A DNA stretch of 36,987 bases from a virus: positions 1 to 36,987 of the IMG/VR virus record IMGVR_UViG_3300024982_000009, one strand, 5' to 3'. The first letter of the stretch is position 1, and every line of letters begins with the position of its first letter. The position numbers and the translations under genes are program-made. Below, piece after piece: positions 1-7,515 of the stretch. A model generated the notes under the pieces. That model worked only from the letters and a program-made list of their open reading frames with translations, was not told the origin of the DNA and ran no database searches.

Positions 1-36
1 AAAGGCGAAGGCTGGGTGACGGCAGTAAAGCGGCTT

Positions 37-116
37 TGAATTCCGGACAAAATGCGCTTGAATTCCGGACGGGAATAAACGCATAAATGTCTTGAATATC
101 GGACAGGAATAAACGC
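37..116. repeat. Left-end repeat array, putative transposase-binding end sites (three copies)
   Basis: Three direct copies of a motif lie between the window edge and the methylase stop. They start at about 37 (TGAATTCCGGAC), 59 (same core) and 93 (TGAATATCGGAC). Copies two and three extend to a 26-bp match (57-82 and 91-116) with three differences, ending in GGAATAAACGC. The same motif occurs inverted at the right end (36861-36890 and about 36940-36969). Clustered sites in opposite orientation at the two ends are what a Mu-type transposase binds. A 5'-TG terminus could lie at 37, but no 5-bp flanking duplication with the right side is seen, so the exact end is unresolved. Confidence 0.72.
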
Positions 117-877
117 TACCAATTGCGGATAATTAACTCCTTTGCCGCCTTTACATTTTTCGCACCACCTACCGTGTAATTGATCCCCACACTCTCCATC
201 GTTAAACCATCAAACGCTTGTCTCATTTCGGGAATATCGTTAACAGAAATAATCATCTTGCCAGCGATAGACTTGGCTAGAGCCGCTATAACATCGTATT
301 GCTCAAGGCCAAAGTCCACGCCATAACCTTCAGTGCCCCAATACGGTGGGTCGAGATAGAACAATGAATGGGGCCGGTCATAACGCTTAATGCAACCATC
401 CCAAGATAAATGCTCAATAAACGCCCGCGATAACCTTAAATGGGCTGCAGACAACTCTTCTTCAATCCGCAACAAATTGAGCCTGGGCGCGCTTGTTGTA
501 GCGGTACCGAAATGCTGGCCGGTTACCTTGGCACCAAAGGCCATCTTTTGCAGATAATAAAAGCGGGCCGCCCTTTGAATGTCCGTCAACGTTTCTTCAG
601 GGGTTGACTTCAGCCAGGCGTAAATTTGTCGGCTTATTAACGCCCATTTAAACTGCCTTACAAACTCCTCAAAATGGTGTTTAACAACCCTATAAAGATT
701 GATCAACTCGCCATTGATGTCATTTAGCACTTCAACTTCGGAAGGCGCTTTCATAAAGAACAATGCCGCGCCGCCTGCAAAGGGCTCTACATAGCATTGA
801 TGCTCAGGGAACAAGGGTAAAAGGCGCTTAGCCAAGCGGCGCTTGCCACCGACCCACGGAATGATAGGAGTTGCCAT
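116..877 (-). CDS. Dam-type DNA adenine N6-methyltransferase (D12 class)
   Basis: A 253-residue SAM-dependent adenine methylase. The N-terminal PWVGGKRRLAK and YVEPFAGGAALFF segments form the SAM-binding motif I region, and the catalytic DPPY is in FYLDPPYWGTEGYG near residue 170. The length is close to that of E. coli Dam (278). The ATG at 877 is chosen because GAGG sits at a good distance upstream; an in-frame ATG at 889 overlapping the com stop (ATGA) is the alternative. It lies directly downstream of the Com-like gene at the phage end, the position of mom in Mu. It probably modifies phage DNA against host restriction and may be under Com translational control. GATC specificity is not proven. 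Confidence 0.9.
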   Translation of the reverse strand: MATPIIPWVGGKRRLAKRLLPLFPEHQCYVEPFAGGAALFFMKAPSEVEVLNDINGELINLYRVVKHHFEEFVRQFKWALISRQIYAWLKSTPEETLTDIQRAARFYYLQKMAFGAKVTGQHFGTATTSAPRLNLLRIEEELSAAHLRLSRAFIEHLSWDGCIKRYDRPHSLFYLDPPYWGTEGYGVDFGLEQYDVIAALAKSIAGKMIISVNDIPEMRQAFDGLTMESVGINYTVGGAKNVKAAKELIIRNW

Positions 878-885
878 GTTAAACC

Positions 886-1035
886 TCATTGTTCGATGCT
901 CTTGGCATTCTGAATTAGAGGCTCGGCGGCCTTCAGTTGATTTAAATACCCACAACGCGGGCATTTAATTGAGATGCGAATAAATTCCGCTTCTAATAAT
1001 TTTTTACGACATTGGTTGCAACGCACAACTAACAT
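886..1035 (-). CDS. com: Com-like zinc-finger translational activator
   Basis: A 49-residue protein read directly from the minus strand. It has two CxxC pairs (CNQC near residues 6-9, CPRC near 25-28) separated by a short strand region, the treble-clef layout of Mu Com (62 residues). In Mu, Com binds the mom mRNA and opens a hairpin that hides the mom start. Here the downstream partner is a Dam-type methylase instead of Mom, with the methylase start within about 10 bases of the com stop. A start at 1035 follows an AGAGTAG-like weak ribosome site. Identity rests on the zinc-finger pattern, size and position. Confidence 0.8.
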   Translation of the reverse strand: MLVVRCNQCRKKLLEAEFIRISIKCPRCGYLNQLKAAEPLIQNAKSIEQ

Positions 1036-1064
1036 AATTACTACTCTGGTCTACCCTTAACACG

Positions 1065-1076
1065 CTGTGTACACAG
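1065..1076. promoter_or_regulatory. Perfect 12-bp palindrome upstream of com
   Basis: CTGTGTACACAG is perfectly symmetric and lies about 30 bp upstream of the com start, in the only sizeable gap (1036-1165) before the com-methylase pair. It could be an operator for a regulator of that pair; no factor is identified. One GATC at 1100-1103 lies nearby. Confidence 0.3.
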
Positions 1077-1144
1077 TACGGTGTCTAGGCCAAACGCAGG
1101 ATCAATCTGCCGATGGTGGCCGTTGAAAGTGCACTAACACTAAC

Positions 1145-1159
1145 AACGGTCACACCGTT
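1145..1159. terminator. Small hairpin downstream of the tail gene
   Basis: AACGGT-CAC-ACCGTT is a perfect 6-bp stem just past the stop of the 1166-1855 gene. The T-run lies on the plus-strand side (1158-1163), so as an intrinsic terminator it would act on plus-strand transcription. On the minus strand it is a hairpin without a T-run and may only attenuate. Confidence 0.35.
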
Positions 1160-1165
1160 TTTTAC

Positions 1166-1855
1166 CTACCAAATAATGGCTTCAATTGCAGCTAAATCAT
1201 CACCCGCCGCTGCTAGCTCGGCCATGCGGATATCTAAATGATTGAGCGAATCAGTAATGTGCGCATCAACAGCTAAACCAACGGCGATAATTTGCGCAGC
1301 TGTATGATCAATCCTCACCCAAACGCCAGCCGCATTTTGGCACTTGAACGAATATGGCTCACCAGCAGCACCCAGCGCCTGCGCTTTAGCAAAGCGTGCT
1401 GATAAAAAGTTTTGATCGTTACGGGTCGACGGATATGTATGCAAACTGCCCAGCGCTGCACAATCAACACCTGCGACAATTTGAGCTTCGCAAGCCAGGC
1501 TAATTTCTGATGTTTTAGCGGCACGCACTTTAACGGCGTCGAGCACCCAGTCGGTACCAACCCATGAATGCAAAGGGCTTGGCTTTGGAATGGATGTAAA
1601 TCCAGACGGTAATGGGCCGAGATCGGCATGATTAGATGGGTTACCCGTTGCCGTGTCATAAATAGTACCGCGATGATCTACAACATTTGACCAATCGTCA
1701 TTGTTAAAAACAGGCCACGTCCCCTCAGTAAATACAGGTTGTTTAGGTGTAGAGTTTTCCGGCGTGATGTAATCGCCGGGCGACTTTGGATTTTCCTGAG
1801 ATATATAGTCGTTAGTAAATTCGCCCGTGCTACCAAATAGATAAAAGGTTTTCAT
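1166..1855 (-). CDS. Tail fibre-associated protein with DUF4376-like domain
   Basis: A 229-residue protein. The C-terminal half, from about residue 110, has the layout of the DUF4376 domain common in phage tail fibre/tail fibre assembly proteins: a helix rich in Ala (AAKTSEISLACEAQIVAG), a short YPSTRNDQNF segment and a FKCQNAAGVWVRIDHTAAQI block. The N-terminal half is low in charge and probably fibre- or chaperone-interacting. A strong AAGGAGG ribosome site precedes the ATG at 1855. It follows the tail fibre gene directly, where Mu has its fibre assembly gene U, so it is either a small fibre subunit or the fibre chaperone. Confidence 0.7.
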   Translation of the reverse strand: MKTFYLFGSTGEFTNDYISQENPKSPGDYITPENSTPKQPVFTEGTWPVFNNDDWSNVVDHRGTIYDTATGNPSNHADLGPLPSGFTSIPKPSPLHSWVGTDWVLDAVKVRAAKTSEISLACEAQIVAGVDCAALGSLHTYPSTRNDQNFLSARFAKAQALGAAGEPYSFKCQNAAGVWVRIDHTAAQIIAVGLAVDAHITDSLNHLDIRMAELAAAGDDLAAIEAIIW

Positions 1856-1864
1856 CAGTCCTCC

Positions 1865-2848
1865 TTAAAATGAGACATAAAATTTGACACGGCGACCAGC
1901 GGCTAGGTTAGCTGAGCCTCCTGTACTGCTAGTAAGCTCAGACCCTGCGCTCTGCTGGACTGTTGATGGGGTTGTATTTACACTCTGACCAGTGCCTGCA
2001 GAGCTATATGACAAATGCGTATGCGCAATAACCTGACCAACACTCAATGAACCCACCGTACCCGTACCCACAGCAATCGGGACATAACCGTCCTCAAAAA
2101 ACGGCAGGCCAAAAGTAGACGCACCGTCACCTGCCCCCCATGCAGTACCTATCGCTGTAAATAAATCAGCATAAGTAGCGCGAGATACATTCATAACTAC
2201 AGTAGCGAGCTGTAAAAAATCACCAACTGGAGCGCCACCCCCGGCAAACGCAATTACTTCTCCAGCTGGCCGTTTAGGTGCAACGATAACGCCCTTAGCT
2301 GGATTTTTTAAAACCCACTTGTCCAGAGTTAAGTCATATTGAATTGTCGCCCAATAGCCAGTGCCTGGAATATCCCCGACAGCCAGCGGCAGGTCGTTAC
2401 CTTTGATAATGGGTTTAGCAGCGATAATGCCGTTATTTGGGGTAAACGTGGGTGTCGTAGTTGTATTAGCAGCCAAACAGCGCACATACAAAACCATACC
2501 ATGCGATGCCGCTAAATCGGTAATAGCAGGGAAAAACCCAGCTACGATCGCATTAGCAGAGCCAACAACACTAGCCTCCGCAATTTTATAATCGTCAAAC
2601 TGCACTGCCGATTTTGTTGCATAGTCACCCGCCGGGTTAATCGATGCAAACTTGGCTTGCAACGCTTGCAACAACTGGCCATTGTCGCCTTTATTAAGCA
2701 CCAAACCAGCCCACTCAATGACGTTGCTTAACTCCATCTGCAACGCATTCATAAAATCGGCTGTGATTTCAGTGGGTGGGCGATTTATCAGCGCATCCTC
2801 CATTACAAACATGTGCCCGAGATGCCCCGCGCCGTCAATCTTGTGCAT
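1865..2848 (-). CDS. Tail fibre protein with collar-type C-terminal domain
   Basis: A 327-residue tail fibre. The N-terminal part (from MHKIDGAGHLGHMFV) attaches to the baseplate side. The C-terminal 90 residues contain the phage collar pattern (GLPFFEDGYVPIAVG, then VGQVIAHTHLSYSSAG) and a Ser/Thr/Gly-rich tip region ending RRVKFYVSF. The start at 2848 has GGAGAGG seven bases upstream; longer forms reading to 3013 have no ribosome site and run through the preceding gene. It overlaps the gp48 gene by 14 bases. It is much shorter than Mu gpS and no invertible segment or Gin recombinase is present, so host range does not switch by inversion here. Confidence 0.85.
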   Translation of the reverse strand: MHKIDGAGHLGHMFVMEDALINRPPTEITADFMNALQMELSNVIEWAGLVLNKGDNGQLLQALQAKFASINPAGDYATKSAVQFDDYKIAEASVVGSANAIVAGFFPAITDLAASHGMVLYVRCLAANTTTTPTFTPNNGIIAAKPIIKGNDLPLAVGDIPGTGYWATIQYDLTLDKWVLKNPAKGVIVAPKRPAGEVIAFAGGGAPVGDFLQLATVVMNVSRATYADLFTAIGTAWGAGDGASTFGLPFFEDGYVPIAVGTGTVGSLSVGQVIAHTHLSYSSAGTGQSVNTTPSTVQQSAGSELTSSTGGSANLAAGRRVKFYVSF

Positions 2849-3416
2849 AATTAACCTCTCCACCGCTGCCGGTAATGTCCTCAAACCATAAATAAACATG
2901 CGCTTGTTTAAATGCCTTAAGTGCCGCCCACAATAAGCGTGGCGGCACGACAGACTGGTAATAACGCACTCGTAAAATATAACGGCTCCGCAAGCCAAAT
3001 AACCGACTACCAACCGTACTGCCCGCCCGAAACGGCCCTACCAAATGCTCAACTTGCACCAGCGGCACCGGAAACGTTAATTCCGCAGCTGCACTACTCC
3101 ACAACCGCGTACCAACCCGGCTACCTACTGCGCACATCTGCCGAGGCATCGTTTCGGCAATACCCGCAACTGCTTGGTTAGCGATTTGCCGATAAGTATC
3201 AATGTGCCAATTCGCCACGGTTGGCCGGTGGGTTTCGATGGCATTATCAAGCACAGCCTGTGTTGCCGCATCAACGCGGGCCAACTCTGCCGCCGTGCCT
3301 TGCAGCAGCGTAAAACCCACACCGCTTTCCGGCCAATCCCATGCCGCACCCGGCGGCAACAGGGCTTTAATAGCGCGAGCATAGTCATTGGCATCGTGCG
3401 GATTGATCTGCATCAT
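2835..3416 (-). CDS. Baseplate protein, Mu gp48 family (YmfQ/DUF2313)
   Basis: About 193 residues. The N-terminal pattern ALLPPGAAWDWP...LLQGTAAELARVDAA is typical of the Mu gp48/YmfQ family, which completes the baseplate next to the gp47 wedge. The ATG at 3416 overlaps the gp47 stop as ATGA; a second ATG lies at 3413 and a GTG at 3422. Gene order gp47-gp48-tail fibre matches Mu. Confidence 0.85.
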   Translation of the reverse strand: MMQINPHDANDYARAIKALLPPGAAWDWPESGVGFTLLQGTAAELARVDAATQAVLDNAIETHRPTVANWHIDTYRQIANQAVAGIAETMPRQMCAVGSRVGTRLWSSAAAELTFPVPLVQVEHLVGPFRAGSTVGSRLFGLRSRYILRVRYYQSVVPPRLLWAALKAFKQAHVYLWFEDITGSGGEVNYAQD

Positions 3417-4459
3417 GACCACTGCACCGGATTTAATACAAGAATCTCACCCGGCCCAACGGCAATGCTGGCTAGTGGTAACAAGCGGGTATATTGCTGG
3501 GTAACCGTTGCGATCGCCGCATCAATCTCAGCCATGGTCAGCAATGACGTCTCTGTTGCCTCGGATAACACCAACGCCTGCAACGCCGCTGTAATGGCCT
3601 CGCGGTTGGCGCTGCTATCAAAGCCGGGCAACAACGCAATCATAATATCGACAGCTTTTAACAGTGGGCTGGTGACGCGCCAGTCCGCTGTCGCCGGGGC
3701 AATACCATTAAAATAACTTTCCACAGCTGCGAATACAGCAGGTGTTGGCAGGCGATCAGTTAAACCATTGCATATTGGCCGCACAACCACCGTGCCCAAA
3801 CCCAAAACATGCGGCTGTACTAATGCGCCGGTCACTGAGGGATGCGCGCTTTTAGCCCAAAACCGATAATCCTCAGCCTTTCCAGATCGACCGCCCCGCG
3901 TCACCATCACGCGCCATTCATCGGCCACGCGCACCCGCCACGCCTCCAGCGTTTCTTCGGCTGCACCGCCGGTTAATCCAGCGGTATCAACAGTCAACGT
4001 ACTATTAACGCCAGGTGCCGGATCAACCAGGGTTAACGTCTGGCCTGCCAGCAAATTACCTGCAGCACCGGTGGACACACTGCGCACAGTGACCGATGTG
4101 GCCCCCGCACCCAGCGTTACCGCCGCCAATACCGTGTAATCCAACCCGTTTTGGCCGCGCAATAGTGTATTAGCCAGCAGGTCAGTCCCCACCGTGCCGG
4201 TAGCCACCACCAGCCCGCTGGCCAATGAGGCTGCTAACCTATCTACGCCATACAACGCCGCCCAATCGAACAACCGCTCCAGCTCGCAGGTAAGCGGGCT
4301 GCACTGGGCATCAATCCACTCTAAATAACCGTGCTGGCTATGACATGCCCTCGCCCATGCCGCAGACAACGGGCCGCGCAAAACCGCTGGAACGGCTGCT
4401 AGATCAGTTTCAATGCGCGTTTTTAATGCGTCGTAAGGTGGGCGAGCGTAAATAGTCAT
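3413..4459 (-). CDS. Baseplate wedge protein, Mu gp47 / P2 gpJ family
   Basis: A 348-residue baseplate J-like protein. The central part (RGQNGLDYTVLAAVTLGAG then SVSTGAAGNLLAGQTLTLVDPAPGVNS) is the hallmark of the family, followed by GGAAEETLEAWRVRVADEWR. It forms the wedge around the central hub with gp46. It starts ATGA-coupled to the gp46 gene and ends coupled to gp48, so it is part of one baseplate operon. Confidence 0.93.
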   Translation of the reverse strand: MTIYARPPYDALKTRIETDLAAVPAVLRGPLSAAWARACHSQHGYLEWIDAQCSPLTCELERLFDWAALYGVDRLAASLASGLVVATGTVGTDLLANTLLRGQNGLDYTVLAAVTLGAGATSVTVRSVSTGAAGNLLAGQTLTLVDPAPGVNSTLTVDTAGLTGGAAEETLEAWRVRVADEWRVMVTRGGRSGKAEDYRFWAKSAHPSVTGALVQPHVLGLGTVVVRPICNGLTDRLPTPAVFAAVESYFNGIAPATADWRVTSPLLKAVDIMIALLPGFDSSANREAITAALQALVLSEATETSLLTMAEIDAAIATVTQQYTRLLPLASIAVGPGEILVLNPVQWS

Positions 4460-4860
4460 AATGCCGTGCTGAATAAAAACTTTGTGCCATTGTGCAATCC
4501 AGCGATGTCTATAAACAGACTGGAAACACTTCCCGGCGGGGCAATACGCTCTGTGACAACGACATCAGATAACGCCGGGCTATGGCTTTGCAGAGCTTGT
4601 TGCACTCCATTTAATGCCTCACGCCGCGCGGCAGGGCTTAGGCCTTGTCTGCGCACATGCCAAATGCCGCTGCCCGCGTCAGCCTTCGCCCACCAGCCGC
4701 GCCGGGTAAATCGGTCCGGGGCGCGATTGATGGGGGCCTCGGCATCGGTAAACAGCACTGTATATATAAGAGTGGCCACAGCGGCATCGGTGTCGGTTTG
4801 CGCTGGATCAGCAAACACCAGGTCAAACACACCGTTATCAATTTGCACTAAATTCAGCAT
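4456..4860 (-). CDS. Baseplate protein, Mu gp46 family
   Basis: A 134-residue homologue of Mu gp46 (gpW-like baseplate wedge). The signature is a short N-terminal strand (LVQIDNGVFDLVF) followed by AVATLIYTVLFTDAEAP and RRGWWAKA. It sits between gp45 (spike) and gp47 (wedge), as in Mu. The gp45 stop (TAA at 4863-4861) directly precedes its ATG at 4860. Confidence 0.88.
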   Translation of the reverse strand: MLNLVQIDNGVFDLVFADPAQTDTDAAVATLIYTVLFTDAEAPINRAPDRFTRRGWWAKADAGSGIWHVRRQGLSPAARREALNGVQQALQSHSPALSDVVVTERIAPPGSVSSLFIDIAGLHNGTKFLFSTAL

Positions 4861-5355
4861 TTAATTAACTCCGCTAGTCGGTGAGCCAGCCGCCGCGCTG
4901 GTATGGGTATGGGTATCGCTGACGTTTTTACCGTTGACTGTCAGTCCGCCGACAATATCAACATCGCCGCCAACTTTTAGGTGTTGCGTAGTCTCGACCA
5001 GCGGGCTATCAATCAACACTTTCGTAGTCGCTTTAACCTCAATATTGCCATCGCGTTTAATGGCTACGTAGTTGCCCTGGTCATCATGCAAAGCCACTTC
5101 GCCGCCGACCAACTCCATTTGATATTGCTTATCGCCAACCACCAGCGCCACCCCATACGAGCGGTCACCGGACGGAAACACGATATAGGCTTGGCAACCT
5201 GCCAGCGGTCGACTGCTAAACCCGTAGGGCTCAACCCGGCGCACGTTATTCAGCACCTCGCCATCCAACACCTTTACCTGCAACTTGTCAGCGCTTACCA
5301 ACGTGGCCACACCGTGGCCAATCATCAATTGCAGCCGGTTCCAAATCTGTTTCAT
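4861..5355 (-). CDS. Baseplate spike / puncturing protein, Mu gp45 (P2 gpV) family
   Basis: A 164-residue spike protein. The N-terminal OB-like domain (about residues 1-85, with GFSSRPLAGCQAYIVFPSGDRSYGV) is followed by a beta-helical stretch and an apex motif THTHT near residue 147. In the gpV/gp45 family the HxH triplet binds an iron ion at the membrane-piercing tip, and this is present here. It starts ATGA-coupled to the end of the gp44 gene. Confidence 0.9.
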   Translation of the reverse strand: MKQIWNRLQLMIGHGVATLVSADKLQVKVLDGEVLNNVRRVEPYGFSSRPLAGCQAYIVFPSGDRSYGVALVVGDKQYQMELVGGEVALHDDQGNYVAIKRDGNIEVKATTKVLIDSPLVETTQHLKVGGDVDIVGGLTVNGKNVSDTHTHTSAAAGSPTSGVN

Positions 5356-6362
5356 TTTTTTGCCTTCTTTTTGCTGACGCCTTTCTTGCCGGTTTTTTTA
5401 GCATCGCCTTCAAACGCCTGCCGATGCATCACTTGCAGCTGGGTGGTCGTTCCGTTGTGGTCGTCCTGAGTAAAACTGCGCTCGCCGATCAAAAACACAC
5501 CGTCGATGCCCTCTTCGGGAATAATCACCCGCACCTGAGTATTAATCGCCCATAACCCGCCCGCATGCGTCCAGCCAACCACATCCAGCTCGATGCGGTG
5601 TGCTCTGGCCAGACGACGATTACGCTCCAGCAACGCACGCCGATCACTGCCGCCTTGGCCTTGGCCATAACGGTCGGCAACAATTTGCATGGGGCGATAA
5701 TGGGTAATGCCGTCGTCTTTTACTTTGCCGTTGATAGCTGCATCGTTTTCATAGTCGTAGCCCTTTACCCAGTATTCAGAGTGGCGCAGCTTAAACTCGT
5801 CGACCACGTCATAACGTTTGATATGTACACCATAGATAAGAGTAGCGACCGGCGCGGCGTTGGTCGGCGGCGTTAATACCAGTCCGCCATCTGGCGAGGG
5901 GTGCAGTAGCATATTCGCGGCCCGCGCGGCATTGATCAGCGCATTGGCCGGGGCTTCTGATTGCATGGCAAAATCAGGCACCACCGCTGTGTCACCAACG
6001 ATCTTCACAGGCACTTTAAACGCGCTACAAAGCTTGTTTGCGATTTCGCCAAGTTTTAATCCGGACAGCGTGACCGAATACTGGCTGTCCACCAACTCGC
6101 GGGCCAACGAGCGCGCATCAATGCTGATGGTATGGCTATTAGCATCAACCGACCGGCGCACCACATCGGGCCGCACAGTGGATACCAACAGCCCATCAAT
6201 CAACACCTCAACCACCGTGCTGGCTGATAACCCCAACGACTCACCGGAACCAGGCCGGGTAATCGATAGCCGCACCGTTGCGCTCATATCATCAACTGAC
6301 TCACTAATTGACACTTTTTGCCAATACCCGTAGCGCTTGCCATTAAATCGCAACTCAACCAT
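5352..6362 (-). CDS. Baseplate hub protein, Mu gp44 (gpP) family
   Basis: A 336-residue baseplate hub protein of the Mu gpP/P2 gpD type. It has an N-terminal LRFNGKRYGYWQKVSISESVDDMSATVRLS strand region, a middle SVTLSGLKLGEIANKLCSAFKVPV domain and a lysine-rich tail (KKTGKKGVSKKKAKK). The start at 6362 (MVELRFNGK) fits the family; it overlaps the gp43 stop by 8 bases. The hub links the tape measure end of the tail to the gp45 spike. Confidence 0.9.
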   Translation of the reverse strand: MVELRFNGKRYGYWQKVSISESVDDMSATVRLSITRPGSGESLGLSASTVVEVLIDGLLVSTVRPDVVRRSVDANSHTISIDARSLARELVDSQYSVTLSGLKLGEIANKLCSAFKVPVKIVGDTAVVPDFAMQSEAPANALINAARAANMLLHPSPDGGLVLTPPTNAAPVATLIYGVHIKRYDVVDEFKLRHSEYWVKGYDYENDAAINGKVKDDGITHYRPMQIVADRYGQGQGGSDRRALLERNRRLARAHRIELDVVGWTHAGGLWAINTQVRVIIPEEGIDGVFLIGERSFTQDDHNGTTTQLQVMHRQAFEGDAKKTGKKGVSKKKAKK

Positions 6363-7515
6363 TAATACGCCCCTGCATAAACAACGGATGCCGTACCGCG
6401 TTACGGGCCAACAACACCGCCTCATCAACCTCCAGCAAATACGCTAACAGCGTGGCAGGCAACGGGTTAAGCACGTCGCGCACTACCGCCGGGTTTAATT
6501 CTTGCGCCAACAGCGCCTCGCGCAACGCGGCACGGGCATCCACCGCCGCTTGAAACACCACATCAGGCAGACTGGGCAACAACGCCTCAAAAGCGGCATC
6601 AACACTGGCTAGGGCCGCGTCCCTGTCCGCCTCGGAGCGGTAATCAGTCAAGGCCACTTGCGCGGCTGCCATCACTAACAAACGGCTTTGCAACGCCGAT
6701 TGTTGTTGTAAGTTACGGCGCACTGCGCCATCGGTTAGCCCGGCTGTAGAGGCGCTATTCGTCATGGCCAGAGTGCATAGGCGAGATACCAGGCGCGGCC
6801 GGTCGGTATCGGCAACATCAACATCGTCCGCACTGGCACCAAAGCTGTTCATCAGCCCACGTAGTGCATTGGCATACGCGCCCGGCATGCCCATTAGCGT
6901 GCCGATATCGCCTTTAATGCCGGTAATCACCCCCATGATTTGCTGGGCATAGGTCAGCGGTAAGCTGGCAAGGGCAATCACGGTGCGCACTACTTCCAGC
7001 TGATTTTGCACAGCGGCAATAAACGCCGTCATTCCATCCTCATTCATAGCTTCCGGCTCAAAATCATCCTCGGCGGCATCGCCCAAGGTGTGAGAGCGAT
7101 CAAATGCGACATCAACCTTATCGGGCTCAGCGCCAAACGGCTGCTCGCCGCCGGGTACAAACATAATCGACAGCGTGCAATAGCCGTTTTTATCGCTCGA
7201 CTCAGTGCGTGACCATTGCTGAGCACGTACCCACAATTGTCCCAACCAGGGATGCGTCAGCCAGGTCGGGCCGGATTCATTCAGCTTGGCTAATAGGCCG
7301 TTGCACTCCAGGTCATACTGCGGGCCAGTAAAATAGGCGGTCAGTTGATACTCGCGGGCCTTGCCGCCCATGTCCTCAACCAACGGCTCTTCCGCGCCGG
7401 GGTACTCATGTACCACCAAACGGCGGCCGTATTTGGCATCATGGCTGTCGGTGCGAAATTCAAAGCCCCGGAAAGACGCCGTAGCCCAGCGGTCGTAAAA
7501 GGTTTGCTCAGCCAT
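6355..7515 (-). CDS. DNA circularisation / tail protein, Mu gp43 (gpN) family
   Basis: A 386-residue protein whose first 100 residues match the 'DNA circulation' N-terminal domain (FRGFEFRTDSHDAKYGRRLVVHEYPG, then AREYQLTAYFTGPQYD). In contractile-tailed phages this is a baseplate/tail component. The stop of the tape measure gene and its ATG share a base (TAATG). The middle contains long helical Ala-rich segments. Confidence 0.9.
   Translation of the reverse strand: MAEQTFYDRWATASFRGFEFRTDSHDAKYGRRLVVHEYPGAEEPLVEDMGGKAREYQLTAYFTGPQYDLECNGLLAKLNESGPTWLTHPWLGQLWVRAQQWSRTESSDKNGYCTLSIMFVPGGEQPFGAEPDKVDVAFDRSHTLGDAAEDDFEPEAMNEDGMTAFIAAVQNQLEVVRTVIALASLPLTYAQQIMGVITGIKGDIGTLMGMPGAYANALRGLMNSFGASADDVDVADTDRPRLVSRLCTLAMTNSASTAGLTDGAVRRNLQQQSALQSRLLVMAAAQVALTDYRSEADRDAALASVDAAFEALLPSLPDVVFQAAVDARAALREALLAQELNPAVVRDVLNPLPATLLAYLLEVDEAVLLARNAVRHPLFMQGRING

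Noticed and set aside
1865-2848. Invertible tail fibre segment as in Mu (G segment)
   Set aside because: No Gin-type recombinase, no second fibre gene set and no inverted recombination sites were seen.
2849-3013. N-terminal extension of the tail fibre gene to 3013
   Set aside because: It would overlap gp48 by almost 180 bases and lacks a ribosome site, whereas 2848 has GGAGAGG.
3174-3716. 180-codon plus-strand frame across gp48/gp47
   Set aside because: It crosses two conserved baseplate genes in antisense, with no promoter or ribosome site.
4520-4533. CTGGAAACACTTCC as a third late operator
   Set aside because: It lies inside the gp46 coding region, is not symmetric, and no transcript would start there.
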